A stretch of 64,000 nucleotides of DNA from positions 122,175-186,174 of the forward strand of contig SUXE01000004.1 of NCBI GenBank assembly GCA_015061115.1. Direction: 5' to 3'. Below the pieces are notes generated by a model. The model worked only from the letters and a program-made list of their open reading frames with translations. It did no database searches and had not been told where the DNA came from. The position numbers and the translations under genes were made by a program. The stretch is from Bacteroidales bacterium. Its GTDB lineage: Bacteria > Bacteroidota > Bacteroidia > Bacteroidales > Paludibacteraceae. How positions within the stretch are numbered: the stretch's first letter is position 1; each line of letters opens with the position of its first letter. Positions 1 to 9,623 of this stretch are shown here, piece by piece.

Positions 1-1187
1 ATGCTTTCTATTTCTTTTCCATATACAATGCGACATTTGTATTTCCCTTTCTTCGCGTCGTCTGGAATCTTTTTGGAAAGATCAGGAACTTCGATATCTG
101 AACCGAAAAAGTGGTTTGTTGTTCGGTTCATACGTTGGATGTGGTAGCCGACATGTTGTGGCTCACCGTCGCGGACGCATATGACTTCAGAAAATTTTGG
201 CTCCATAGTAGGAAGATATATTTTTTGTTTTACCTCTTCGTATTCACTCTTCACATCACTTTTCGCTGTGATTCCACCTCCACTTCGGAAGTATAGATCC
301 CCGTCGGCATCTTGCTCAATGAAGCGGATAAGCACGCCGCTGTCTAATGATTTGCCGTCGTAGTAGCCGAACACTCCTGTGTAGAAACCACGTTCGGTCG
401 CCTCTGCTTTTTTTATTGTAGCGACGGTGGAGCTTTTGGGTGCGCCTGAAATACTTCCTGCTGGCAACATATCCAGTATTATATCACCTACTTTCGATCT
501 CCAATCTGCAGATAGTTGACCTTTTATCTCTGAACTCACTTGCAGGATGCTTTTCTCCTGACCTTTGATCAGAGTGATATATCTGTAGCGAGCCACGTGT
601 ACATTGGATGCGTTCATGCTGATGTCGTTTCTCAGAAGGTCCACCACAGTGGCATGTTCAGCCGTCTCCTTGGGATTACTCAATATAGTCTCTTCAGCGT
701 TTGGCAGAGAGGCGTCGATGGTTCCCTTCATCGGATCTGTCGAGATCGTACCGTCTTCCTGAATCAAGACAAAACGCTCCGGCGAGAAGCAGACAAAACG
801 CTCCGGCACATAAAGACGGTATGGGGCATCTGTGGAATCAAAGATCTCTTTGATGGAAAGATTTGTGGAGACGGGAGTCCTTGATGTCAGGTTCACAAGA
901 AAACTGTCTCCTCTTTGCAACGCCTGTTTTACGATGTTGAAGCGTCGTTCGTAGTCGTCAAACGGTTCACTGCGGAAACTGATATTGTCGGCTTTCTTAG
1001 TTAAAGCAGCCGCTGGTTTACTGTTTCCTCCAAGTGTCGTTTGAAACAATATTTCGGTTTGCTCAGACGGATTCTCTATAAAAAGAGCTTCATTGAGTTC
1101 AAAATTGAATGCGAACAAGAACGGAATGTTTTGCTTTGCACATTCATTCATCTTGCTTACTACGATATGAATATCAGAGTAGAACAT
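1..1187 (-). CDS. pabB: Bifunctional aminodeoxychorismate synthase component I / 4-amino-4-deoxychorismate lyase (PabB-PabC fusion), 3' end outside window
   Basis: The complement strand reads without a stop from ATG at 1187 to the window edge; an in-frame TGA lies just upstream. Residues up to about 330 are a chorismate-binding (PabB/TrpE-type) domain with MKGTID, DLLRNDIS, PAGSISGAPK, GVFGYYDGK and SGGGIT. These enzymes aminate chorismate for folate synthesis. The frame continues into the start of a class IV aminotransferase (PabC) domain with GYHIQRMNRT and KCRIVYG, so the two steps to p-aminobenzoate appear fused. A 17-bp direct repeat (767-783 and 791-807) encodes a doubled PERFV motif. 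The C-terminal half of the PabC domain is not in the window. Expected cytoplasmic. The assignment is firm for PabB and good for the fusion. Confidence 0.9.
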   Translation of the reverse strand, partial: MFYSDIHIVVSKMNECAKQNIPFLFAFNFELNEALFIENPSEQTEILFQTTLGGNSKPAAALTKKADNISFRSEPFDDYERRFNIVKQALQRGDSFLVNLTSRTPVSTNLSIKEIFDSTDAPYRLYVPERFVCFSPERFVLIQEDGTISTDPMKGTIDASLPNAEETILSNPKETAEHATVVDLLRNDISMNASNVHVARYRYITLIKGQEKSILQVSSEIKGQLSADWRSKVGDIILDMLPAGSISGAPKSSTVATIKKAEATERGFYTGVFGYYDGKSLDSGVLIRFIEQDADGDLYFRSGGGITAKSDVKSEYEEVKQKIYLPTMEPKFSEVICVRDGEPQHVGYHIQRMNRTTNHFFGSDIEVPDLSKKIPDDAKKGKYKCRIVYGKEIES

Positions 1188-1216
1188 GTCGAATCACTGA
1201 TTTTTTGTTCACAATG

Positions 1217-1224
1217 CAAAGATA
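1217..1224 (-). promoter_or_regulatory. Bacteroidetes -7 promoter element for the pabB-pabC gene
   Basis: TATCTTTG on the minus strand, an exact match to the Bacteroidetes TAnnTTTG -7 consensus, 30 bp upstream of the ATG at 1187. Confidence 0.5.
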
Positions 1225-1562
1225 CGAAAGATTAACAGAAAACACACCTATATAAAAACAACTCCGTTGTTGGTACAGGAAAATATGTCATAAATGACAT
1301 TGAAAACAGCCTAACGCAGAAAATAAAACGTAAGAAAACATGCAGTTTTCTACTATTTGTTTTTTCCCGTTTAGGGTTTTCAAAAACAAACTAGTTTGTG
1401 GTTTTCCCAAGCATTATAATAAATAATGCTGTTTTCTGTTTGAAATCATTTAAACTAAATGTGGGGAAACTTGAGTGACTGAAAAATAGATTTTACATTT
1501 TGATATATCTTCATTTCTTGCTGTTTTTTACGTCTTTATTTGTTTGAATTGTTTTTGCTTAT
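1225..1562. other. AT-rich intergenic stretch between divergent genes
   Basis: About 340 bp of AT-rich sequence between the outward-facing promoters of the pabB-pabC gene and vsr. No plausible reading frame, tRNA or strong hairpin is visible. Confidence 0.5.
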
Positions 1563-1570
1563 TAACTTTG
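1563..1570 (+). promoter_or_regulatory. -7 promoter element for vsr
   Basis: TAACTTTG matches TAnnTTTG. It leaves only 13 bp before the upstream ATG at 1584 but a normal leader before the ATG at 1635, which supports the later start. Confidence 0.45.
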
Positions 1571-1634
1571 CATATGTGAATGTATGAATGAAATGGCTTT
1601 TTTGTCCATACATTCCAGTAAAAGGAAATGGTCA

Positions 1635-2186
1635 ATGTCGGATAAACTCACGCCTGAACAGCGTCATAAATGTATGTCGCATATACGGGCCAAAGATACG
1701 AAGCCCGAAGTCGTCGTGCGGAAATGGTTATGGGCTGAGGGGTTTAGATACAGACTTTATGTAAAGGGTCTACCTGGTTCTCCAGATATCGTGATGAAAA
1801 AGTATAAGACAGTGATTTTCATCAACGGTTGTTTTTGGCATGGTCATAATCTTGCATACAGAGGTGAGAATGAGGATGTTGTCGATAGCAAGTGCTGTCG
1901 GATACCCAAAACTCGCACAGATTTCTGGATTCAGAAAATCACACGTAATATGCAGCGAGACTATATTAACGTCATGCGTTATAAGAGGGCTGGCTGGCAT
2001 GTGTTGACAGTGTGGGAATGCCAGTTGAAGGGCAAGGAGCAACAGCTTCAGACACTGATGGCATTGTCGCACAAAATCAACTCCATCATTCTTGATTCCT
2101 ACCGTCTGCCCAAGAGGTATGATTTTGAACCTGAAGAGGAGATGGCGATGGTGGCGGAGGAATCGTTCGATTACGAAAAGAAATGA
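1635..2186 (+). CDS. vsr: Very short patch repair endonuclease (Vsr)
   Basis: Vsr nicks next to T:G mismatches that arise when 5-methylcytosine deaminates, starting very-short-patch repair. The 183-residue protein shows the family signature in order: KCMSHIRAKDTKPE, a GSPDIV segment with the metal-binding Asp, GCFWHGH with the catalytic His, TRTDFW and GWHVLTVWECQL. The segment between CFWHGH and the TRTDFW motif is longer than in E. coli Vsr. I chose the ATG at 1635 over 1584 because the family begins close to here, an AAGGAAA stretch precedes it, and the promoter at 1563 would leave no leader otherwise. No DNA cytosine methyltransferase partner is present in this window. It is followed 13 bp later by a flavodoxin-like lipoprotein gene on the same strand. 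Confidence 0.93.
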   Translation: MSDKLTPEQRHKCMSHIRAKDTKPEVVVRKWLWAEGFRYRLYVKGLPGSPDIVMKKYKTVIFINGCFWHGHNLAYRGENEDVVDSKCCRIPKTRTDFWIQKITRNMQRDYINVMRYKRAGWHVLTVWECQLKGKEQQLQTLMALSHKINSIILDSYRLPKRYDFEPEEEMAMVAEESFDYEKK

Positions 2187-2199
2187 AACATAACAATAT

Positions 2200-3045
2200 A
2201 TGAAAAAAACATTATTTGCAATTCTGGTGGCGTTATCTCTCGTAGGATGTGGAAATCAGCAGAAACCTACGGAGGTGAAGTGTAGCCAAAGACGCTATAC
2301 AAAATCTCTTGTTTTGTATTATTCGCAGACACATGTGACGGAGAAGGTTGCAAAATTGTTCGCAGAAGCCACTTCAGCGGATCTGGATTCGATTGTGCCA
2401 GTCAATCCATACAATGGATCTTTTACAGAGACAATAGAGAGATGCCAGAAGGAGATGGAGAGGGATGAGAAACCACAGTTGATTAAGCCTATGAATGTGG
2501 ATGTGGCGGAATATGATACTGTTTATCTTGGATACCCTATATGGTTTGGCGTTGCTGCCCGTCCTTTAGAAGCTTGGTTTATGAGATATGATTTGAGGGG
2601 AAAGGTTGTGATTCCTTTCTGCACATTCGGTAGCGGAGGTTTGGAGACGAGTGTGGCAAAACTTAGGAGAATGGCTCCTTCTGTGACTATTTTGGATGGT
2701 TTTGGAATCCGTTCTGTTCGTATAGATAAGGCTGAAGAAGAGATAAATGAGTTTCTTATCCGAAGCGGAATTAAGCCGGGCACAGTGGAGGAACTTCCAC
2801 CGTTTGGAATGAAGAGAAGTTTGAATGATGAGGAGAAAGCTATTTTCGATGCTGCTTGTGGCGACTATATTTTCCCACTAGGTACGCCTGTGTTGGTCTC
2901 TAGCCGCACCGTCAAGAATGGTACTGAATATTGTTATGTTACAGACTCTAAAGACCAAGATGGTAAACCTGCACGATCGGAGGTTTATGTGATCGTGAGC
3001 AACGAGACTGGAGTAGGTCCAGAGTTCACAAAAGTGGTGAGATGA
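2200..3045 (+). CDS. Flavodoxin-like lipoprotein
   Basis: 281 residues with a lipoprotein signal (MKKTLFAILVALSLVGCG, Cys17) and a flavodoxin-fold domain. YYSQTH near residue 40 matches the phosphate-binding loop of flavodoxins, followed by YLGYPIWFG and PFCTFGSGG, which fit the later FMN-contacting loops. This resembles the Flavodoxin_4 group, which binds FMN and carries electrons; here it would be anchored in the periplasm or outer face. About 80 extra C-terminal residues of unknown role follow the flavin domain. The gene lies 13 bp after vsr and 1 bp before the DUF2461 gene, so the three are probably co-transcribed, although vsr has no obvious functional link. The electron partner is unknown. 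Confidence 0.8.
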   Translation: MKKTLFAILVALSLVGCGNQQKPTEVKCSQRRYTKSLVLYYSQTHVTEKVAKLFAEATSADLDSIVPVNPYNGSFTETIERCQKEMERDEKPQLIKPMNVDVAEYDTVYLGYPIWFGVAARPLEAWFMRYDLRGKVVIPFCTFGSGGLETSVAKLRRMAPSVTILDGFGIRSVRIDKAEEEINEFLIRSGIKPGTVEELPPFGMKRSLNDEEKAIFDAACGDYIFPLGTPVLVSSRTVKNGTEYCYVTDSKDQDGKPARSEVYVIVSNETGVGPEFTKVVR

Positions 3046-3046
3046 T

Positions 3047-3739
3047 ATGAAAAGAGTGCTCGAATATCTTAGGAATCTTGCAGCCAACAACAACAAAGTA
3101 TGGTTTGATGCCCATAAAGACGAATACCTTTTGGCAAAAAAGGTGTTTGAGGATTTCACGGAGCAGTTGATAGCGAAGGTTGAGGCTTTTGATCCGTCAG
3201 TCAAGGGGTTGAAGGTGAAGGACTGTACATATCGTATTTATCGTGATGTGAGGTTTAGCAAAGATAAGAGTCCATACAAGACTCACATGGGATGCTATAT
3301 CTGCCGTGGAGGAAAAAAATCAGGCTATAGTGGCTATTATTTCCACGTCGCTACAGAGCAGAGCAACGTCTATCCATCAGGACATATGCTTGCAGTCGGA
3401 GATTATTGTATTGATCCAAAGGCATTGAAGGTTCTTAGAGAGGATATTGTGGACGGTGGTGGTGATTTCCAGGAGATTCTTGACACTAAGGTTGATCCAT
3501 CTTTCCATCTCGACAAAACATTCCAATTGAAGCGTCCGCCTAAAGGGTATGACGACTCTACACCATATATAGATTTGGTGAAATATAAGGTTTTCTGCTT
3601 GTGTAGCGAACCGTCGACAGAAGAGATTTTATCACCTACGCTTGCCGATGATGTGGCAGAGAAGTTTAAGACAACAAAACCATTCCTCGACTATATCAAT
3701 CGTGCGATTGAATATGTGAAGGAGGGGAATGAAGATTGA
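3047..3739 (+). CDS. DUF2461 family protein
   Basis: 230 residues matching the DUF2461 (TIGR02453) family: LRNLAANNNKVWFDAHK at the N-terminus, YRIYRDVRFSKDKSPYKTH in the middle and SGYYFHV afterwards. The function of the family is not established. No signal peptide or membrane segment is visible, so it is expected to be cytoplasmic. It starts one base after the stop of the flavodoxin-like gene, implying translational coupling, and is followed by a strong hairpin terminator, so it is the last gene of the vsr transcription unit. Confidence 0.85.
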   Translation: MKRVLEYLRNLAANNNKVWFDAHKDEYLLAKKVFEDFTEQLIAKVEAFDPSVKGLKVKDCTYRIYRDVRFSKDKSPYKTHMGCYICRGGKKSGYSGYYFHVATEQSNVYPSGHMLAVGDYCIDPKALKVLREDIVDGGGDFQEILDTKVDPSFHLDKTFQLKRPPKGYDDSTPYIDLVKYKVFCLCSEPSTEEILSPTLADDVAEKFKTTKPFLDYINRAIEYVKEGNED

Positions 3740-3765
3740 AAATGTGAAAGTTATATCATATAAAT

Positions 3766-3803
3766 GTGAAGTGCGGATTTGTAAAATTCGCACTTCACAG
3801 TTT
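3766..3803 (+). terminator. Rho-independent terminator after the DUF2461 gene
   Basis: Inverted repeat with arms beginning GTGAAGTGCG and ending CGCACTTCAC, a 15-bp stem with one wobble pair and a four-base loop, followed by AGTTTT. Confidence 0.8.
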
Positions 3804-3938
3804 TAAAAATCCTTCATAATTAGGACAAAACAGTCAAATGTGGTTCTCAAAATGCAATTTTTACGTCAAATTCTTTTTGTTGAGTTAAACTACATTAATT
3901 TTACCCTCGAAACTTACTACTCTAATAACATAAAAAAC

Positions 3939-5723
3939 ATGAAAAAACTTATTTACTCAATCCTAGGTTCGGCACTTACTGTGTCGGTTGCTCAAGCTGG
4001 CACAGAGTACATTAACGTAGGTGGACAGAACCGTCAAATCTATGTTCACGCACCAAAAGGACTTACAGACAATCGTCCGTTGCTTATCTCTTGTCATGGT
4101 ATGGACCAGGACATTAATTATCAGCGTGGTATGGCTCAGTGGGAACAGGTAGCAGACACAGCCAATTTTCTAGTCGTTTATCCTGGTGGTGGAACAGGTT
4201 TCTCTACTTGGGATATCAGTGGCGACAAGGACGCCAATTTCATCTCTGCGATCATCGATGAGATGATCAAAAAGTACAACATCGACAAATCCCGTGTCTA
4301 CATGTCGGGATTCTCAATGGGGGGTATGCTTACTTACCATTTGATGAACAAACTTCCAGATAAAATCGCGGCTTTTGCTCCTGTATCTGGACATTTGATG
4401 GGTACTCCAAGTTATACAGCTAACAGACCTCTTCCTCTAATCCATGTGCATGGTACGAGTGATAGCGTTGTGAATTATGAACAGTCTGAAAGCTACGTTA
4501 AGAAATGTGCTGAACACAACAAGTGTAATTCGAATCCAGTCGTAACAAAGTACTCAAACGGTAATCCATCTTGTACAAAGGAGGTTTGGACTGACGGTGA
4601 ATGTGAGACTGAGGTTGTCCGCATCTCATTCAACGGACGTGACCATGAGCACAACAACAGCGGAGCTCTTCACACAAGCCGTGAAATCTGGAATTTCGTG
4701 AAAAACTATTCACTAGAGTGTGGAAAACTTGGTTCAAGCGGAATCAACTTCTCGTCGCCTTCAGCAAGCGGAAAATATTCTGATGGAGACATTCTTCCAA
4801 TCTCAGTAAAGGTAGGTGGCAAGGTTGAGGCTAAAAAGATTGTTATCACAGTCGACGGTGAGGAGTTGGCTAATCTTTCTTCAGAACCTTGGTCGACTGA
4901 GTGGACAGCTACTCAGGGCAAGCATGTCGTAAAGGCTGTGGCTACAATGTCTGATGGTTCGGAGATGGAAGTGGAGACAAAGATATCTGTCAATGCTCCT
5001 CAGACTCCATACGGAGGAAAGGCTCCAGTTATGCCAGATAAGATAGAGGCTGAAAACTATGATGAGGGTGGTGACGGATTCGCATTCTCTGATTCAGACG
5101 ATAAGAATGAAGGCAAGGAGTATAGAAATGATGGTGTGGATATCGTAGACAACAAGAAAGGCGACTACGCAATCGGCTATACAAATTCAGGTGAGTGGCT
5201 TGAATATACAGTTGAGGTGTTGAAAGACGCTGAGTTTGGAATCGAGGCTTCGGCATCCAACGGAAGCAGCAGCTTTGATTTTGATGTGTTGGCTGATGGA
5301 ACTAAGTTGGCTACATTGTCTGGTGAGAAAACAGCCGATTGGGACACATACACTATGGTTAAGTCTAAATCAAAAGTTTCGTTGACTAAGGGAAAACACG
5401 TCATCAAGGTAGTTTTCAACACTAATTATACAAATCTCGATTTCATAGAGTTTACTGGAGAGAAGGTAGATCCAACTGATGTGAACGATGTGATGATTGA
5501 TGCAAAATCAGTTGCGATTTATCCTAATCCTGCCCGCAACGAATTCACGGTTGAGACTGCTTCAACAATCAAGAATATCCGTGTGATGACAATGACGGGA
5601 GTGGAAGTGATAGTGTCAGATAAGAAGACGGTGGATGTCTCTAATTTGTCGTCAGGTTACTATTTTGTTGAGGTGACTACAGATGATGCTGTCGTAGTGA
5701 AGAAAGTAATAGTAATTAGATAA
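3939..5723 (+). CDS. Secreted CE1-like feruloyl/acetyl-xylan esterase with CBM6 and type IX sorting domain
   Basis: 594 residues. Start at 3939 because it gives a clean signal peptide (MKKLIYSILGSALTVSVAQA); the frame is open 99 bp further upstream. Residues 22-270 are an alpha/beta hydrolase of the PHB-depolymerase/CE1 type with GFSMGG (nucleophile Ser126) and DHEH (likely catalytic His236). Residues about 290-350 look like an Ig-like linker domain, about 367-510 a CBM6 (KIEAENYD, GDYAIGYTNSGEWLEYTV, NLDFIEF), and from about 523 a type IX secretion C-terminal domain (IYPNPARNEF ... GYYFVEV ... KKVIVIR). The enzyme would release ferulate or acetyl groups from hemicellulose outside the cell. 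The gene is flanked by terminators and stands alone. The exact ester substrate cannot be told. Confidence 0.88.
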   Translation: MKKLIYSILGSALTVSVAQAGTEYINVGGQNRQIYVHAPKGLTDNRPLLISCHGMDQDINYQRGMAQWEQVADTANFLVVYPGGGTGFSTWDISGDKDANFISAIIDEMIKKYNIDKSRVYMSGFSMGGMLTYHLMNKLPDKIAAFAPVSGHLMGTPSYTANRPLPLIHVHGTSDSVVNYEQSESYVKKCAEHNKCNSNPVVTKYSNGNPSCTKEVWTDGECETEVVRISFNGRDHEHNNSGALHTSREIWNFVKNYSLECGKLGSSGINFSSPSASGKYSDGDILPISVKVGGKVEAKKIVITVDGEELANLSSEPWSTEWTATQGKHVVKAVATMSDGSEMEVETKISVNAPQTPYGGKAPVMPDKIEAENYDEGGDGFAFSDSDDKNEGKEYRNDGVDIVDNKKGDYAIGYTNSGEWLEYTVEVLKDAEFGIEASASNGSSSFDFDVLADGTKLATLSGEKTADWDTYTMVKSKSKVSLTKGKHVIKVVFNTNYTNLDFIEFTGEKVDPTDVNDVMIDAKSVAIYPNPARNEFTVETASTIKNIRVMTMTGVEVIVSDKKTVDVSNLSSGYYFVEVTTDDAVVVKKVIVIR

Positions 5724-5742
5724 ATTTGATTTACTAATTTTT

Positions 5743-5776
5743 AGCTTGCCCTCATAGTCCGGGGCAAGCTTTTTTA
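5743..5776 (+). terminator. Rho-independent terminator after the esterase gene
   Basis: Perfect 9-bp stem AGCTTGCCC / GGGCAAGCT with a 10-base loop and a run of six T. Confidence 0.9.
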
Positions 5777-5869
5777 TTTTAAATTGGCCACGGTAGCCAA
5801 CCGTCTGCGACGATTGCCAACCATGGATTGTCTTGATACGCAACTATCCCATTACGTTTGAATGTGGAT

Positions 5870-6319
5870 TCAATCCTTATAGTAGTCGAGTTCTTTTTTG
5901 ACAATTGCTAGCGTCCTCTCACATCTTTTACCTTTGTACATATATTCAAGAACAGAAGAGAAGATGTCGGAAGGAGAAACGATTTCAAACAATGTCATAC
6001 AAGAACACACTTTCATTGCATCTATTCCTCCAAAAATTGATTCCGGATCCGAACAGTCTTGGTTATATAAGGCATTGGTTATTTCGTAAAGCCTTTTGCG
6101 GAGTGTCTCTTCTTCCAGATAGGCTTTCGCTTCCAGAAGTGATTTTATCCCATAATAATTTGAATTATGGCTGTGGCCTAACCCTGCCATCTGTGGAAAT
6201 ATATACCATATCCAATGACCTTCCTTTTTGCTGTTCCTTACCTCTTCAAGAGCTCTGTTATAATTTTCAAAATGGTCTTGTGCCTCTATGAAGCGATTTA
6301 ATTTGAATAAATCTTCCAT
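5870..6319 (-). CDS. DUF1810 family protein
   Basis: 149 residues matching DUF1810: LNRFIEAQDHFENYNRALEE at the start, the signature HWIWYIFPQMAGLGHSHNSNYYGI near residue 37, and the DPESIFGGIDAMKVCSCMTLF region later. The family is widespread and cytoplasmic with no established function. It stands alone on the minus strand, converging with the esterase gene. No clear -7 element was found upstream. Confidence 0.88.
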   Translation of the reverse strand: MEDLFKLNRFIEAQDHFENYNRALEEVRNSKKEGHWIWYIFPQMAGLGHSHNSNYYGIKSLLEAKAYLEEETLRKRLYEITNALYNQDCSDPESIFGGIDAMKVCSCMTLFEIVSPSDIFSSVLEYMYKGKRCERTLAIVKKELDYYKD

Positions 6320-6387
6320 ATTCTGTATGTTAAATCTTTATGTTTTATAAGGACTCAGATGGTAATGCAGAAAATTACTTGTAATCA

Positions 6388-6486
<99 letters not shown>

Positions 6487-6631
6487 CTATCATATTTATG
6501 AGATGTTTGAATATTTCAAAAAAAGATAAAAAACACTCTAATCCAAAATTATTGCCATATTTTTGGAATAGGCTAAAAAACCGTTCCATCCGCAACGCTA
6601 TTATTTTCCTCTTTTTTGTTGAAGAAAACGC

Positions 6632-7114
6632 TTATTTCTCCACAACAATCGGCACTCCACGGGTGTTCTTCGTCTCACTCATGACAAAGACGCTGTGCAG
6701 GCTTCCCAAACAACTCATCGCTCCAAGTTTGTGCTGCATAAACTGCTGGTATGCGTGCATGTCTTGAGCGTAAACTTTTATCAAGAAGTCGTAATCTCCA
6801 CTGGTGTTGAAACATTCTGTGATCTCTTCAATATCCTGAACAGCATCTATAAACTGCTGTATCATCTCTTCAGAATGCTGCTTCAGACGGATATTGCACA
6901 ATACCATAATCCCGTTGCCGACTTTTTTCGCGTCTACTACCGCCATATACCTTGTGATATATCCTTCTCGTTCCAATCGCTTTTGTCGTTCGAAAGTGGG
7001 AGAGGGTGATAGATGCACTTTTGCCGCAAGTTCTTTTATTGTCAGCTGCGAATTTTTTTGTAGTTCACGTAGAATACGAATGTCTGTCTCGTCTAATTTA
7101 TAGTTGTTTTCCAT
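6632..7114 (-). CDS. Lrp/AsnC family transcriptional regulator
   Basis: 160 residues with the full Lrp architecture. An N-terminal winged helix-turn-helix (LDETDIRILRELQKNSQLTIKELAAKVHLSPSP...) is followed by the ligand-binding RAM domain (ITECFNTSGDYDFLIKVYAQDMHAYQQF). Members sense amino acids and bind DNA as dimers or octamers. It is divergent from metE with a 185-bp shared upstream region that holds two copies of ATTTTGCCGAA and a perfect palindrome, so regulation of metE and of itself is likely. This is inference from context; the effector could be methionine or another amino acid. Confidence 0.92.
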   Translation of the reverse strand: MENNYKLDETDIRILRELQKNSQLTIKELAAKVHLSPSPTFERQKRLEREGYITRYMAVVDAKKVGNGIMVLCNIRLKQHSEEMIQQFIDAVQDIEEITECFNTSGDYDFLIKVYAQDMHAYQQFMQHKLGAMSCLGSLHSVFVMSETKNTRGVPIVVEK

Positions 7115-7128
7115 TTTATTAAAACTGA

Positions 7129-7192
7129 ATTTTGCCGAATAATATTCTTATAATTGATGATAATTACCGCAAATTAAGCATATTTTGCCGAA
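7129..7192. promoter_or_regulatory. Candidate Lrp-type operator region between lrp-like gene and metE
   Basis: ATTTTGCCGAA occurs at 7129-7139 and again at 7182-7192, 53 bp apart, close to five helical turns. A perfect 11-bp palindrome GAATAATATTC at 7137-7147 overlaps the first copy. Confidence 0.4.
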
Positions 7193-7228
7193 CTTTCCAA
7201 AATATTTTTACGATTAAAACAGACGGCA

Positions 7229-7236
7229 TATCTTTG
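7229..7236 (+). promoter_or_regulatory. -7 promoter element for metE
   Basis: TATCTTTG matches TAnnTTTG exactly. It sits 64 bp before the metE ATG at 7300, leaving a leader too short for a known riboswitch. Confidence 0.6.
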
Positions 7237-7299
7237 CATTGCAATTGCGAAAAAAACAGTTTGGTTGATTTATTAATTGAATTTAATCGTATCGGATAT

Positions 7300-9591
7300 A
7301 TGGCGTTAAAAACTAATGTGTTAGGGTATCCACGTGTGGGTGCCAACCGCGAATTGAAAAAAGTAGAAGAGGCATATTGGGCTGGTAAGGCCACTAAAGA
7401 GGAATTGTTGAAGACCGCTGCGGAACTACGTAAGGGTAATTGGCTTCTGCAAAAGGAGGCTGGCATAGATTTGATTCCAAGCAACGACTTCTCGTTTTAT
7501 GATCAGACACTGGATTTGTCTCTTTGTGTAGGTGCGATTCCTGAGCGTTACAATGCGTTGAAAAGTGACAGACTTGATCTTTATTTCGCTATGGCTCACG
7601 GATTCCAGAAGAATGGAATTGACGTTACTGCCATGGAGATGACTAAGTGGTTTGACACAAACTATCATTATATTGTCCCTGAGTTTACTAAGGATCAGAA
7701 GTTCACCCTTGTATACAATAAGGCAGCCGAGGAGTTTAAGGAGGCTCTTGATCTTGGCATCAAGACGAAACCTGTGTTGATCGGACCTGTCACCTATCTG
7801 CTTCTTGGAAAAGAGAAGGAGAAGGGTTTCAATCGCGTCGACTTGATTGATAGACTTTTGCCTGTGTATCTGGAGATTTTGAGACAGCTTGAAAGCCTTG
7901 GTGCGGAGTATGTCCAGATCGACGAGCCTATTCTTAGCACAGACATCAGCGAGGAGATAAAGAATCTTTATCGACGAGTGTATGCGGAGATTACCAAAGC
8001 CACAAAGTTGAAGATTATCCTTGCCACATATTTCGATAGTCTTGCCGATAATACAGATCTTGCCACTGATCTTAATGTCGACGTGTTGCATATAGATCTT
8101 GTGCGTGCTCCTCAGCAGTGGAAGGATGTTGTCGCACGTTTGAAGGGCGATACAGTGTTGAGCTTAGGAGTCGTTGATGGAAGAAACATCTGGAAAAACG
8201 ATTTCGCACAGTCGCTTGAGATCATTGAGAATGTAAGAAAACAGTTGGGAGAAAATCGTGTGATCATCTCTACAAGCTGTTCGTTGCTTCATTCTCCATT
8301 CGATTTGGATAATGAGAAGAATGAAAAATCTTTGCCTGCTGAGGTGAAACGATGGATGGCATTCGCTCGCCAGAAAGTGAATGAAGTGGTGACGTTGGCT
8401 GATCTTGCTGACATTTTCCCATCAGAAAAAGCAAAGTTGGCTTTGAAAAACAATATCGCCGACATAGAAAACCGTCGTTCTTCAGTTTTGACGAATAATG
8501 AGGATGTGAAGAAAAGAATCGCTGGCATAACTCCTGCGTTTTCTCAAAGAAAAAGTCCGTTTGCGACGCGAATCAAAGAGCAGCGCAGGGTGTTGAACCT
8601 TCCTCTTTTCCCAACTACAACTATCGGATCATTCCCTCAGACTGTGGAGGTCCGCTCATGGCGTAGCAAATTCAAGAAAGGAGAGATCACAAGAGCTGAG
8701 TACGACAGATTGCTTAAGGGAGAGATAGAGAAAACAATTCGCAAGCAGGAGGAGATCGGATTAGACGTCTTGGTTCACGGTGAGGCAGAGCGTAATGATA
8801 TGGTGGAGTATTTCGGTGAGCAGTTGAGTGGATTCGCCTTCACACAGAACGGATGGGTACAGAGTTATGGAAGCCGTTGTGTGAAACCGCCAGTTATCTA
8901 TGGAGATGTCTATCGTCCTAATGCAATGACTATTGACTGGATAACATATGCCCAGAGTTTGACAGACAAACCTGTAAAGGGAATGCTTACAGGACCAGTC
9001 ACTATATTGCAGTGGAGTTTTGTCCGTAACGACCAGCCAAGAGCAGTCACAATGAAGCAGATCGCGCTTGCTATCCGCGACGAAGTTGTCGACCTAGAGA
9101 AGGCAGGTATAAAGGTGATCCAGATAGATGAGCCTGCAGTACGTGAGGGCTTGCCGCTAAGAAAAAGTGACCGCAAGGCATATCTTGACAATGCGGTGGA
9201 GTCGTTCCGTATCTCAGCTTCAGGAGTGAAAGATGAGACACAGATACACACACACATGTGCTACTGTGAGTTCAACGATATAATAGAACACATCGCTTTG
9301 ATGGACGCAGACGTGATAACGATAGAGTGTGCACGAAGCCAGATGGAATTGCTTGAATCATTTGTAAAGTTTAAATATCCTAATGAAATCGGTCCAGGAG
9401 TTTACGACATCCATTCTCCACGAGTTCCGTCTGTAGATGAGATGGTGTCATTGATGCGTAAAGCAGCGCAAGTGATTGCACCGTCGCAACTATGGGTAAA
9501 TCCAGATTGTGGACTTAAAACGCGTGGATGGGCTGAGACTGAAGCCTCGTTGAGAAACATGGTGGAAGCAGCAAAAGTATTACGCCGATAG
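7300..9591 (+). CDS. metE: Cobalamin-independent methionine synthase
   Basis: MetE transfers a methyl group from 5-methyltetrahydropteroyl-triglutamate to homocysteine. The 763-residue protein has the normal two-barrel length. The start is [14 protein letters not shown]; an upstream ATG in frame at 7132 lies before the promoter and is rejected. The zinc ligands are visible as His652, Cys654 (in HMCYCEF), Glu676 (ITIECARS) and Cys737 ([11 protein letters not shown]), all at the same spacing as E. coli His641, Cys643, Glu665 and Cys726. The protein is cytoplasmic. It is divergent from an Lrp-family regulator and is a single-gene transcription unit ending in a hairpin terminator. No cobalamin or SAM riboswitch is seen in the short leader. 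Confidence 0.98.
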   Translation: MALKTNVLGYPRVGANRELKKVEEAYWAGKATKEELLKTAAELRKGNWLLQKEAGIDLIPSNDFSFYDQTLDLSLCVGAIPERYNALKSDRLDLYFAMAHGFQKNGIDVTAMEMTKWFDTNYHYIVPEFTKDQKFTLVYNKAAEEFKEALDLGIKTKPVLIGPVTYLLLGKEKEKGFNRVDLIDRLLPVYLEILRQLESLGAEYVQIDEPILSTDISEEIKNLYRRVYAEITKATKLKIILATYFDSLADNTDLATDLNVDVLHIDLVRAPQQWKDVVARLKGDTVLSLGVVDGRNIWKNDFAQSLEIIENVRKQLGENRVIISTSCSLLHSPFDLDNEKNEKSLPAEVKRWMAFARQKVNEVVTLADLADIFPSEKAKLALKNNIADIENRRSSVLTNNEDVKKRIAGITPAFSQRKSPFATRIKEQRRVLNLPLFPTTTIGSFPQTVEVRSWRSKFKKGEITRAEYDRLLKGEIEKTIRKQEEIGLDVLVHGEAERNDMVEYFGEQLSGFAFTQNGWVQSYGSRCVKPPVIYGDVYRPNAMTIDWITYAQSLTDKPVKGMLTGPVTILQWSFVRNDQPRAVTMKQIALAIRDEVVDLEKAGIKVIQIDEPAVREGLPLRKSDRKAYLDNAVESFRISASGVKDETQIHTHMCYCEFNDIIEHIALMDADVITIECARSQMELLESFVKFKYPNEIGPGVYDIHSPRVPSVDEMVSLMRKAAQVIAPSQLWVNPDCGLKTRGWAETEASLRNMVEAAKVLRR

Positions 9592-9623
9592 TAATTTGAT
9601 TTATGTAGTTATTGTAAGTTAGA

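Noticed and set aside
111..884. Plus-strand frames at the left edge
   Set aside because: They are antisense to the pabB-pabC frame, which reads through the whole region with clear family motifs.
7237..7299. Cobalamin or SAM riboswitch before metE
   Set aside because: The leader is only about 60 nt and has no matching conserved core.
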